This document shows, piece after piece, positions 14,402 to 22,426 of a stretch of DNA of 64,000 bases. The DNA is from Peteryoungia ipomoeae (GTDB lineage: Bacteria; Pseudomonadota; Alphaproteobacteria; Rhizobiales; Rhizobiaceae), in the NCBI RefSeq assembly GCF_004912165.1, contig NZ_STGV01000004.1:248001-312000 (forward strand). Reading direction: 5' to 3'. Every line of letters begins with the position of its first letter. Position 1 is the first letter of the stretch. Position numbers and translations under genes: made by a program. The notes under the pieces are model-generated. The model made no database searches. It saw only the letters and a program-made list of their open reading frames with translations, and was not told the origin of the DNA.

Positions 14402-15955
14402 TCAGACGCCGATGGCTTCGGTCAGCACGTCTTCGTGCGATGCGGCCCTGTAGTCATGGCTGGCGACCAGGCGGCCCTGGCGAAACACGTGCAGCCGGTC
14501 GGAGAGCTCGTAGACTTCCGGCAGGTAGGACGAGATCAGAATGATGCCAGCGCCCTCCCGCAGCAGCTTTCCGAACAGTCGGTAAATCTCCGCCTTGGTT
14601 CCGACATCGACGCCAACGGTCGGCTCGTCGAAGATGAAGAGACGCGCGCCATGGCTCAGCCATTTACCGATGACGATTTTCTGCTGGTTGCCGCCGGACA
14701 TGGCCGATGCCAGCACCGACCGGTGCGGCGTCTTGATCCGGAGATCGGCGATCTGCCTGTCGGCATTCGATGCTTCCTGCCGGCGGCTGATCGTCAGCCC
14801 GTGGCTCAGCCGCCCAAAGACCGGCAGGTTGATATTGAGACCGATCGGAAGATTGAGGCACAGGCCCTGGTCACGACGGCTTTCGGGCGCCAGCGCTATG
14901 CCGAGATCCATGGCCTTGCGCTCGGTGTCGATCACCACCTTCTTGCCGTCCCAGAACACCTCGCCACCGGACAGTGGTTGTCGGCCGTAGAGCCCCAGCG
15001 CAAATTCGCTGCGCCCGGCGCCAATCAGGCCGTACAGCCCGACGATCTCGCCGGAGCGTACCTGGAGCGAGACATCGGAGAAGCCGGGTCCGCTCAAATT
15101 GCGGGTCTCGAGGATGGTGGCGCCGAGGGCGATCTGCTCCTTGTGGTAGATCTGCTCGATCGAGCGGTTGATCATCAGGGCAATCAGCTCGGCATCGTCG
15201 GTTTCGCCAATGTTGCGTGTGCCGACATGGGTGCCGTCGCGAAGAACCGAAACGCGGTCGGCGAGTTCAAAAACTTCTTCCATGCGGTGACTGATATAGA
15301 CGATGGTCACGCCTTCCAATTGAAGGCGGCGGATCAGCCGGAAAAGCTGGGCCGATTCCTGGCGCGTCAGATAGGCGGTGGGTTCGTCGAAAATTAGAAA
15401 GCGGATGCCGCGCATGGCGGCACGCGCTGTCGCGACCAGCTGCTGCTGGCCGATGGTGAGATTTGCCAGCGTCTCGCCTGCGGGCAGATTGAAGCCGAGA
15501 TCGTCCAGGACGTTCTGTGCCGCCTTGGTCATGGCGCGCTGGCGCATCAGTCCGCCGGATTCCATCTCGTCGCCCAAGAACATGTTGGCGGCGACGGTGA
15601 GGTGCGGGCAGAGCACGACCTCCTGATGCACGGCATTGATGCCACGCTGGATGGCTTCATTGGGCGTGGCCAGGGCAACGGGCTTGCCGCACCAGCGGAT
15701 CTCGCCGGCGGTACGGGGAATGACGCCGGTGAGGAGTTTGATCAGCGTCGACTTGCCTGCGCCATTTTCGCCGACGATCGCATGGATCTCACCAGCGAGG
15801 AACGTGAGATTGGCAGGCTTCAGGGCTTCGACGCCGCCATATTTCTTTTGCAGCCCCACGAGTTCAAGAATAGGCGATCCCGGCGCGACGTGGTCCGTTT
15901 CCCTCAAAGCCGGGTCACCGTCATGCCGGTGGCTCACATCGTGCAGCGTCGTCAT
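14402..15955 (-). CDS. CUT2 sugar ABC transporter ATP-binding protein (RbsA-like)
   Basis: A 517-residue duplicated ATPase, the usual form for ribose-type importers. The first half has a Walker A GENGAGKST, and its Walker B ends in FDEPTA. The second half has a degenerate Walker A (GLIGAGRSE), a signature MSGGNQQK, and FDEPTVGVD. Only one canonical Walker A per polypeptide is normal for this family. The start ATG at 15955 has GGGAGGAACGAT upstream. It lies between the binding protein and the permease, 53 bases before the latter. It couples ATP hydrolysis to uptake across the inner membrane. Confidence 0.92.
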   Translation of the reverse strand: MTTLHDVSHRHDGDPALRETDHVAPGSPILELVGLQKKYGGVEALKPANLTFLAGEIHAIVGENGAGKSTLIKLLTGVIPRTAGEIRWCGKPVALATPNEAIQRGINAVHQEVVLCPHLTVAANMFLGDEMESGGLMRQRAMTKAAQNVLDDLGFNLPAGETLANLTIGQQQLVATARAAMRGIRFLIFDEPTAYLTRQESAQLFRLIRRLQLEGVTIVYISHRMEEVFELADRVSVLRDGTHVGTRNIGETDDAELIALMINRSIEQIYHKEQIALGATILETRNLSGPGFSDVSLQVRSGEIVGLYGLIGAGRSEFALGLYGRQPLSGGEVFWDGKKVVIDTERKAMDLGIALAPESRRDQGLCLNLPIGLNINLPVFGRLSHGLTISRRQEASNADRQIADLRIKTPHRSVLASAMSGGNQQKIVIGKWLSHGARLFIFDEPTVGVDVGTKAEIYRLFGKLLREGAGIILISSYLPEVYELSDRLHVFRQGRLVASHDYRAASHEDVLTEAIGV

Positions 15956-15982
15956 ATCGTTCCTCCCGTGAAGCAAGGCCAT

Positions 15983-16046
15983 CGACGGACGCCTCCCGCA
16001 TCCGTCGTTGCCAGTCCCGCACGCGCGACCTTCGCCGCGCGTGCGG
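15983..16046 (-). other. Two intercistronic hairpins between binding-protein and ATPase genes
   Basis: CCGCACGCGCG-N8-CGCGCGTGCGG (16017-16046) is a perfect 11-base stem. CGACGGA-N11-TCCGTCG (15983-16007) is a second. No T-run follows. Such hairpins after binding-protein genes usually protect the upstream mRNA or attenuate transcription, giving more binding protein than ATPase. Confidence 0.65.
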
Positions 16047-16055
16047 AAGATGCGA

Positions 16056-17042
16056 TCAGTTGACCTTGGGGTTGAGAAGGGCGTCGATCTTCGGGTCTGC
16101 CATGTTGGCCTGGGTCACGAGGTTCGCGCCGGTATCAACGAAGGTCTCGACCTTCTCGCCCTTGGAGACGGCAAGCGCCGTCTTCACGCCGTCGTAACCC
16201 ATGCGATAAGGGTCCTGAACGACGAGACCGGCGAGCACGCCTTCCTTGAGGAAGCCGACCGTCTTTTCATCCGAGTCGAAACCGATGACCTTGATCTTGT
16301 CGCCGAGCTTGTTCTCCGCAATCGCCTGGCCCACGCCCTGCGCCATGATCAGGTTGGAGGCAAAGACGCCGACGAGGTTCGGATTGGCGGTGATCAGGTC
16401 GGTCATCATGTTCAGGCCGGTGGTGGCCTGGCCATCTGCATAACGATCCGCCACCACCGTCAGGCCCGGATACTTCGTCTTGATCTGGTCGAGGAAGCCT
16501 TCGCGACGCTGGTCGAGCGAGCCGACACCCGGCAGGCTGGTGATGATCGCGATCTCACCCTCTTCCTTGCCGGTAACTGCCTTGACTGCCGCTGCGAGGC
16601 CGTCGGCTGCGATGCGACCGCCCTGCACGTTGTCCGTGGTGAGGAACGAGGTGAAGGCCTTGGAGTCCGCGCTTGAATCGATGCCGATCACCGGTACGGA
16701 TTTCGCGGCCTCATCGACCGGCTTGCCGAGGGCCTTGAACTCGGTCGGCGAGATGACGACGGCAGCCGGCTTGCCGGCAACGGCGTTCTCCAGAATGCTG
16801 ATCTGGCCGTTGATGTCGGACTCGGACTGGGCGCCAAGCTCCGGTACGCTGACGCCGAGATCCTTGCCGGCCTGGCGGGCGCCCGCCAGAACGATCTGCC
16901 AATAGAAGGACGTCGTGTCCTTGACGATGATCGGAATGGTCACGTCCTGGGCAAAGGACGGGGCCGGCATCATGGATGTCATCAATGCTGCGCCGGCGAT
17001 GCCCATCAGGGCACAGCGTGTCATGCTCTTCAGAATGCTCAT
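16056..17042 (-). CDS. Sugar-binding periplasmic protein of CUT2 importer (RbsB-like)
   Basis: A 328-residue type-I periplasmic binding protein. It starts with a cleavable signal peptide (about 31 residues, with cleavage near PSFAQ-D). The mature part has the Peripla_BP_4 pattern: IPIIVKDTTSFYWQIVLAGA at the start, then ISPTEFKALGKP, VIGIDSSAD and VIGFDSDEKTVG. It would capture the sugar in the periplasm for the ATPase and permease encoded downstream. The start ATG at 17042 follows GAGGAGAACGACT; the frame extends to 17102 without need. It is the first gene of its transcription unit, with a candidate operator about 72-88 bases upstream. Confidence 0.9.
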   Translation of the reverse strand: MSILKSMTRCALMGIAGAALMTSMMPAPSFAQDVTIPIIVKDTTSFYWQIVLAGARQAGKDLGVSVPELGAQSESDINGQISILENAVAGKPAAVVISPTEFKALGKPVDEAAKSVPVIGIDSSADSKAFTSFLTTDNVQGGRIAADGLAAAVKAVTGKEEGEIAIITSLPGVGSLDQRREGFLDQIKTKYPGLTVVADRYADGQATTGLNMMTDLITANPNLVGVFASNLIMAQGVGQAIAENKLGDKIKVIGFDSDEKTVGFLKEGVLAGLVVQDPYRMGYDGVKTALAVSKGEKVETFVDTGANLVTQANMADPKIDALLNPKVN

Positions 17043-17113
17043 AGTCGTTCTCCTCTCCACGCGTCCTGTTCCTCCAGGTTGAGACCGATCCGCAGAACGC
17101 ACCCGGATCTATC

Positions 17114-17130
17114 TTTATCGATAAAAAACA
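17114..17130. promoter_or_regulatory. Candidate GntR operator upstream of sugar importer
   Basis: The palindrome TTTATCGATAAA (17114-17125) overlaps CGATAAAAAACA (17119-17130). The same CGATAAARRACA core occurs twice in front of the dehydratase operon at 20257-20314, which points to one regulator for both units. Confidence 0.6.
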
Positions 17131-17202
17131 ATTCGATTGACGCTACTGAAAGAGCCGAAGCTTGGCAAGTCGTCTTTTTGACCGTCGCGAGCGGCTTTTT
17201 GA

Positions 17203-17649
17203 TCAGACCCGGTGGACTTCCTCGGGGTAGACGACGCCCTTTTTCAAGATGACGTTGCCATAGATCCTAAGCTCGGTTGTCGCGACGATGTAGGCCGCCT
17301 GTCGCGCTCGCTCGTAGAAGGCGAAGCGCTCGAGGCTTGCCAGTTCGAATGGACCGGCCAGCCGGCTGATCATGCTCTGGAACTCGCTGCAGACCTCCGG
17401 CACTGCATCCGGGTCACCAACAACCTGCATGCGCCAGGCAGCCTGCTCGACGAATTGATCGAGCGGCATGTGGGCGAGGATTGCTTCCAGAATGTCGACG
17501 GCTCCGATGCCGTCAGCCCGGATGACCTTGGGCCCCATCGTGGCGGCAGGAAAATTGCCGTCGGCGATGACGATCTCGTCGCCATGGCCCATGGTGGCCA
17601 AGGCGTGCAGGAGTTCAGGTCCAAGCAGGGGGTGTATGCCCTTCAGCAT
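17203..17649 (-). CDS. fucU: RbsD/FucU family sugar mutarotase, FucU-like
   Basis: A 148-residue protein. The N-terminus MLKGIHPLLGPELLHALATM, followed by GHGDEIVIADGNFPAA, is the hallmark of FucU rather than RbsD. A C-terminal tyrosine pair region (TTELRIYGNVILKKG) also fits. FucU interconverts the alpha and beta anomers of L-fucose and related sugars, feeding the beta-specific enzyme of the pathway. It starts nine bases after the aldo-keto reductase gene ends, so the two are co-transcribed. Together with that enzyme and the UxaA-type dehydratase it suggests a non-phosphorylated L-fucose (or D-arabinose) route. The exact sugar is inference. Confidence 0.85.
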   Translation of the reverse strand: MLKGIHPLLGPELLHALATMGHGDEIVIADGNFPAATMGPKVIRADGIGAVDILEAILAHMPLDQFVEQAAWRMQVVGDPDAVPEVCSEFQSMISRLAGPFELASLERFAFYERARQAAYIVATTELRIYGNVILKKGVVYPEEVHRV

Positions 17650-17658
17650 CTGGCGCTC

Positions 17659-18678
17659 CTATTCTCGTACGGCCGTATCGCCCAGCGGCGGTGCCACCAG
17701 CGTGTGCGGTTCGAAGCGGGCAAAGGAGGAGGCCGGCAGTTCTTCCTTGGTGAGCGCCATGTTTCGGTCGAGGCTGTCCGGCTTCGCCGTGCCGATGATG
17801 ACGGAAGCCACCGCAGAATGATGCAGCGGGAACTGCAGGGCGAACTGGGCAAGGGGCCTGCCGCGCTCAGCCGCGAGCGCTTCCATGGCCCGCACCTTGT
17901 CGAGCACCTCGTCTGTGGCCGGCGTATAGTCGAAATGGGCACCGGGGACCGCGCCCGTTGCCAGAATGCCCGAGTTGAACACGCCGCCGGCGGTGATGGA
18001 GGTGCTGCGCTTCTCGCACAGGGGCAGGAGTTCTTCGACGGCAGAACGGTCCAGCAGCGAATAGCGGCCAGCCATCAAGATAACGTCGATATCGATGTCG
18101 GCCATCATGTCCAGGCAGGCCGGCACCTCGTTGACGCCGAGGCCGAAAGCCTTGATGGCGCCGGATGATTTCAGCTGATCGAGCGCCTTGTAGCCACCGT
18201 CGCGCAGTTGCTTCACATAGTGGTCATTGACCTCACGGCCATGGGTGTAGACGCCGATATCGTGGACATAGAGGATGTCGATGCGGTTCAGGCCGAGGCG
18301 GGCATAGCTGAAATCCACCGAGCGCATGATGCCGTCATAGCTGTAGTCATAGACGAGCTTGAAGGGCAGGGGATCGACAAAGCCGACATTTGGTATCTGG
18401 TGCTTTGGCACGGGTGCGAGGAGGCGGCCCACCTTGGTGGAGAGAACGTAGCTGTCTTCCGGCTTGTCCCGCAGGAAGTCTCCGACATAACGTTCGGCAT
18501 GGCCAAAGCCGTAATGGGGTGCGGTGTCGAAATAGCGGATCCCGTGATCCCAGGCCGCCTGGAGCGTTGCAATGCCCACGTCGCGAGGGCAGGGTCGGTA
18601 GAGGCCGCCAAGCGGCGCCGTGCCGAAGGAATATTCGGTGACCTCAAGCGCGGTCCTGCCGATGCGTCTCGTCTTCAT
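17659..18678 (-). CDS. Aldo-keto reductase, L-fucose dehydrogenase / pyridoxal 4-dehydrogenase-like
   Basis: A 339-residue AKR barrel. The catalytic tyrosine lies in FDTAPHYGFGHAERYVG, and the conserved lysine is in LSTKVGRLL. The histidine is in ILYVHDIG. The C-terminal cofactor region is SVIIGTAKPDSLDRN. This subfamily includes L-fucose dehydrogenase, D-threo-aldose 1-dehydrogenase and pyridoxal 4-dehydrogenase. Next to a FucU mutarotase and a sugar-acid dehydratase, oxidation of L-fucose (or D-arabinose) to the lactone is the best reading, with the pyridoxine pathway as an alternative. It lies 30 bases after the dehydratase gene and nine before fucU in one operon. Confidence 0.82.
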   Translation of the reverse strand: MKTRRIGRTALEVTEYSFGTAPLGGLYRPCPRDVGIATLQAAWDHGIRYFDTAPHYGFGHAERYVGDFLRDKPEDSYVLSTKVGRLLAPVPKHQIPNVGFVDPLPFKLVYDYSYDGIMRSVDFSYARLGLNRIDILYVHDIGVYTHGREVNDHYVKQLRDGGYKALDQLKSSGAIKAFGLGVNEVPACLDMMADIDIDVILMAGRYSLLDRSAVEELLPLCEKRSTSITAGGVFNSGILATGAVPGAHFDYTPATDEVLDKVRAMEALAAERGRPLAQFALQFPLHHSAVASVIIGTAKPDSLDRNMALTKEELPASSFARFEPHTLVAPPLGDTAVRE

Positions 18679-18708
18679 GCTGCTTTCCCGTATCGCTCAA
18701 GGTCTCGA

Positions 18709-20214
18709 TCAGAGCGTGGCACCGAGGTGCCACGGCACGAATTCGTTGTCGCCGTATCCGAAAAGTTCGCTCTTGGTCTTCTTGCCGGAGGCTGTGTCGA
18801 TAATCAGATCGAAGATATCGCGGCCAAGGCCAGAGACGCTGGCATCGCCCGTGGCAATGACGCCGCAATCGATATCCATGTCCTCTTCCATGGCGTTGTA
18901 GAGGGCCGTGTTGCTCGTCAGCTTGATCGACGGCACGGGGCGCGAGCCGAAGCAGGAGCCGCGACCGGTGGTGAAGGCAATCACATTCGCGCCGCCCGCG
19001 ACCTGACCGGTGGCCGAAACCGGGTCGTAGCCGGGCGTGTCCATGAAAACGAGGCCGTGCTCGGTGACGCGTTCGGCATAATTGTAGACAGCAGTCAGCG
19101 GCGAGCGCCCACCCTTGGCGACGGCGCCGAGCGACTTTTCGAGGATGGTGGTGAGACCACCCTTCTTGTTGCCGGGCGACGGGTTGTTGTCGAGCGAGGC
19201 GCCGTGCTGGGCGACATAGGCTTCCCACCAGGAGATCAGACCGTCGAGCTTGACGGCGACCTCCTCATTGACGGCGCGACTGCGCAGCAGGTGTTCAGCA
19301 CCGTAGATTTCCGAAGTCTCGGAGAGGATTGCCGTCCCGCCGGCGCCAGCCAAAATATCGACGGCGACGCCGAGCGCCGGATTGGCGGTGATGCCGGACA
19401 GGCCGTCGGACCCGCCGCATTGCAGGCCGACGATGATCTCGCTGACGGAGATCGGTTCGCGGCGCATGGTGCCAACTTCGGCTGCGATCTCTTTCAGGAT
19501 GGCGAGCGCATTCTCGACCGCCCGGCGCGAACCGCCGGCATCCTGGATGTTGAAATGGCGCTTGGAGGCACCGGCGCCGCTCTGGCCGTAAAGGGTGAGC
19601 TGGTTGACTTCGCAGCCAAGGCCGACCATCAGGACGCCGCCGAAATTCACATGTCTCGTGTAGCCGGCTATCGTTCTATGCAGCGTGCGCATGCCGTCGC
19701 CAGTCGAACTCATGCCGCAGCCCTGGTCGTGCACGATTGGCACGAAGCCGTCGATGCCTTCGTAGTGCGGCAGGATGGTGCGGTTGGCGGCGTCCGCAAT
19801 GGCGCGACAGACGGTGGTGGAACAGTTCACGCTGGCGATAATGCCGATATAGTTGCGGGTCGCTGCGCGCCCGTCGGCGCGGCGGTACCCCATGAAGGTG
19901 CGGGCCTTGTCAGCCGCGCTTGCGGTCTCCGGCTGAGCCAGGCCACTGACCGAGAGGCGATCTTCGTCGAAGGCAAGATTATGGGAATGGACATGGTCCC
20001 CTGCGGCAATGTCCGTTGTGGCACGGCCGATTGCCTGGGCATATTTGACCACAGGTTGACCCTTGGCGATGGCGCGGACCGCGATCTTGTGGCCCGGATC
20101 GACCTTTACCTTGGAGAGTGCGCCGCCGGGCAGCGGAAAACCCGGTTCCACCACGACTGTGGTTACGGCGACATTGTCCTGCTCTGACAGCAGAATGCAT
20201 GCTGATTTCGACAC
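18709..20214 (-). CDS. UxaA-family sugar-acid dehydratase (altronate/L-fuconate dehydratase-like)
   Basis: A 501-residue protein combining an N-terminal SAF domain (about residues 1-90) with the UxaA/GarD catalytic domain. Conserved blocks are GYRRADGRAATRNYIGI, the cysteine-containing HDQGCGMSSTGDGMRTL, VGLGCEVNQL, LQCGGSDGLSG and FTTGRGSCFGSRPVPSIKL, consistent with an iron-dependent dehydratase. Family members act on D-altronate, galactarate or, in fucose loci, probably L-fuconate. The start is a GTG at 20214 with GGGAGA upstream; no in-frame ATG is near. It is the first gene of the operon that continues to the aldo-keto reductase and fucU, and it faces the divergent GntR regulator. The product would be a 2-keto-3-deoxy sugar acid. 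Confidence 0.85.
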   Translation of the reverse strand: MSKSACILLSEQDNVAVTTVVVEPGFPLPGGALSKVKVDPGHKIAVRAIAKGQPVVKYAQAIGRATTDIAAGDHVHSHNLAFDEDRLSVSGLAQPETASAADKARTFMGYRRADGRAATRNYIGIIASVNCSTTVCRAIADAANRTILPHYEGIDGFVPIVHDQGCGMSSTGDGMRTLHRTIAGYTRHVNFGGVLMVGLGCEVNQLTLYGQSGAGASKRHFNIQDAGGSRRAVENALAILKEIAAEVGTMRREPISVSEIIVGLQCGGSDGLSGITANPALGVAVDILAGAGGTAILSETSEIYGAEHLLRSRAVNEEVAVKLDGLISWWEAYVAQHGASLDNNPSPGNKKGGLTTILEKSLGAVAKGGRSPLTAVYNYAERVTEHGLVFMDTPGYDPVSATGQVAGGANVIAFTTGRGSCFGSRPVPSIKLTSNTALYNAMEEDMDIDCGVIATGDASVSGLGRDIFDLIIDTASGKKTKSELFGYGDNEFVPWHLGATL

Positions 20215-20255
20215 CCGAGGTTCTCCCTGACGTCCGGTTCACCGGATCTCTTCAT

Positions 20256-20314
20256 TTGTCTTTTATCGGCAATGGACAGAGGTTCGTCAATGGGTATTAT
20301 ATCGATAAAGGACA
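20256..20314. promoter_or_regulatory. Candidate GntR operator pair in divergent promoter region
   Basis: TGTCTTTTATCGG at 20257-20269 (reverse complement CCGATAAAAGACA) and CGATAAAGGACA at 20303-20314 are opposite-facing copies of one 12-base motif. The site upstream of the importer (17119) is the third copy. The position between dehydratase and regulator genes fits a site pair controlling both. Confidence 0.6.
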
Positions 20315-20443
20315 GATGATCCTGCGTCCAGCTCCTCTCTCCAGCATGAGGGTCGACGTGCGGTGGCAGTTTTCGTTGCCTATCTTTCCCCCATGCGCCA
20401 AGAGGCTGGCATAAGCTCGACAGACATCAACCCCGGCGGATCC

Positions 20444-21331
20444 ATGGCCAAGCAGAATACCGTTTTCAAAGATGCCTATAATCGCACCCTAAGGTTGATC
20501 GAGGATACCGATCAACTGCCCTCAGAGCCGGATCTTGGCGCGAATCTCGCCGTCAGCCGGACAACGGTTCGCGCCATTCTGAGCCGGCTTGGCGACGAGG
20601 GGCTGATTGTCTGGGACAAGCGCTCGAAAACGGTTCTGCGCAGACCTCTTCCGGGCGATTATTTTCCTGACGAGGAGACAAACTCGCTGTCTGAGATCAT
20701 CGAGCGCAGTTTCATGCGGCGAATCCTAGCTGGTGGGGCGCAGCCCGGCATGCAGATCAACGAGCTGGAACTGGCGCGCGATATCGGGATCGGTACCACT
20801 GCCGTACGCGAGTTTCTCATCCGCTTCAGCCGCTTCGGTCTGATCGAGAAGCGCCCCAACAGCCACTGGGTGCTGAAAGGCTTTACCCGGGAATTCGCGC
20901 TCGAGCTGACCGAAGTGCGCGAAATGTTCGAACTGCGCTCCGCCTTGAGCTTCGTTCATCTTGTGGAAGAGCACCCGGCCTGGGCAGAGTTGCGGGCCAT
21001 CGAAGAGCAGCACCACGCGCTGCTTGCGGATATCGACAATCGCTACACCGAGTTTTCCGAGCTGGACGAACGCTTTCACCTGATGGTGCAGAAGGCGTCC
21101 AGCAACCGCTTCATCATCGACTTCTACGATATCATCTCGATCGTCTTCCACTATCACTACCAGTGGAACAAGACGAATGCCCGCGCGCGCAACCAGCGGG
21201 CACTCGAAGAGCATCTCGACTATATAAAGGCTCTGTTTTCCCGCGATCCCGCTGAAGTGGAGGTCACGTGCCGACGGCACCTCAAGTCGGCGCGCGAGAC
21301 ACTGTTGCAATCGATCCAGGAGATTGCCTGA
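20444..21331 (+). CDS. GntR-family regulator with two winged helices and FCD domain
   Basis: A 295-residue regulator. Residues about 10-65 form a GntR winged helix (LPSEPDLGANLAVSRTTVRA). Residues about 82-145 form a second, complete GntR winged helix (INELELARDIGIGTTAVREF, then GLIEKRPNSHWVLKGF). An FCD-type all-helical ligand domain follows, with acidic and histidine metal-ligand candidates in ELDERFHLMV and CRRHLKSA. FadR-subfamily regulators normally carry one winged helix. It diverges from the dehydratase operon and probably represses it and the importer through CGATAAARRACA sites. The ATG at 20444 is chosen because the helix begins directly after it; a GTG at 20363 would add 27 residues. 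Confidence 0.85.
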   Translation: MAKQNTVFKDAYNRTLRLIEDTDQLPSEPDLGANLAVSRTTVRAILSRLGDEGLIVWDKRSKTVLRRPLPGDYFPDEETNSLSEIIERSFMRRILAGGAQPGMQINELELARDIGIGTTAVREFLIRFSRFGLIEKRPNSHWVLKGFTREFALELTEVREMFELRSALSFVHLVEEHPAWAELRAIEEQHHALLADIDNRYTEFSELDERFHLMVQKASSNRFIIDFYDIISIVFHYHYQWNKTNARARNQRALEEHLDYIKALFSRDPAEVEVTCRRHLKSARETLLQSIQEIA

Positions 21332-21351
21332 ATGATGTCACACAGCGTCCG

Positions 21352-22275
21352 TCAGGCTTGCACCACGCCTTTGGCACGCATGCGGCGGCGAAACGATATC
21401 GGCTTTTCGCGGAACCTGTCGGCGAAGGCCTCGTAGAAGCGGGAGGCGGAGCCGAAGCCGCTTTCAAAAGCGATATCGGTCACCGAGAGGTCGGTGGAGA
21501 TCAGCAGTGATTGCGCCGTATCCAGCCGGTGCCGGACAATCGCCTGATTGATGGTGTGGCCCACGGCGCGCTTGAAGATCGACATCGCGTAGTTCGGATG
21601 CAGACCCGCGTCCCGGCCCACGTCATCGGCGGAGATGGGATCCAGCGCGTGCTCGGCAATAAATCGGAGCATCCGCTCGACATGCTCGGCGCGTTCGCTG
21701 TCGTTTGCGGTCAGGCTTGCGATCGCTGATCCTTCTTCGCGCAGATCCCGCCAGCCCTCGCGCTCGACCCTCAGCACCCGCGCCGTCAGTTCGTTGCGGA
21801 CGATTTCGGTGAGATCGGCATCGCCGGCGAGAAGCTCCTCGCGCCAGCGCATGAAGATGTCCCGGTCATAGGAGCGGATCTCGAGCGCCTCGATCATCGC
21901 GCCGCGGAAGACGGCGTCGCGGAAGCGGCTGAGATTGGCAAGCCCGAGGAACACCGACATCGGCACATAAAGGCAGACAAAGCGGGTCCCCTCCTGCCGG
22001 TCGATGACCTGATGCGGGATCATGCCCCAAAAGAGACAGAGCCGGCCTTCGTCAACCGTCAACTCGCGACCGTCGAACCAGTAGGTCATGGTGCCGGAGA
22101 GGACGAAGTTCAGTTCGATCTGGCTGTGCATGTGCGGGCCCGCCATGCGATGCACCACCAGTGTCTCACCGGCACAGAAGCGATGGTCGCCAAAGACCAC
22201 AAGGGGGTGGCGGGGATCGTGATCCGGGTGGACGGGGACGGATTCGTCCCCCGGCAGAGGCTTGACGTGTTCCAA
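21352..22275 (-). CDS. AraC-family regulator, MelR-like
   Basis: A 307-residue regulator. The N-terminal cupin half carries a cluster typical of sugar-sensing AraC proteins (MHSQIELNFVLSGTMTYWFD). The C-terminal half is a double helix-turn-helix with AGLHPNYAMSIFKRAVG and LLISTDLSVTDIAFESGFGS, ending FREKPISFRRRMR. The layout resembles MelR of the melibiose operon, and the divergent genes are for galactoside uptake and hydrolysis, so it is their probable activator. The likely start is a TTG at 22275: an in-frame stop lies two codons further upstream, and no good ATG is nearby. No clear ribosome site is seen. Confidence 0.85.
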   Translation of the reverse strand: MEHVKPLPGDESVPVHPDHDPRHPLVVFGDHRFCAGETLVVHRMAGPHMHSQIELNFVLSGTMTYWFDGRELTVDEGRLCLFWGMIPHQVIDRQEGTRFVCLYVPMSVFLGLANLSRFRDAVFRGAMIEALEIRSYDRDIFMRWREELLAGDADLTEIVRNELTARVLRVEREGWRDLREEGSAIASLTANDSERAEHVERMLRFIAEHALDPISADDVGRDAGLHPNYAMSIFKRAVGHTINQAIVRHRLDTAQSLLISTDLSVTDIAFESGFGSASRFYEAFADRFREKPISFRRRMRAKGVVQA

Positions 22276-22426
22276 AGCTTAGGATCCCGGATAATTTCCA
22301 TGAAAAGTCGGTAGATTATTACGGGTTCGCGGCTGATGATCAAGATGAGCGCGTTCGGTCGGTCCCAGCAGGATCTGAACGAAGGCTCCGCATTGCATGA
22401 CGTGAGGCGGTCATAGGGAGGAAAAC

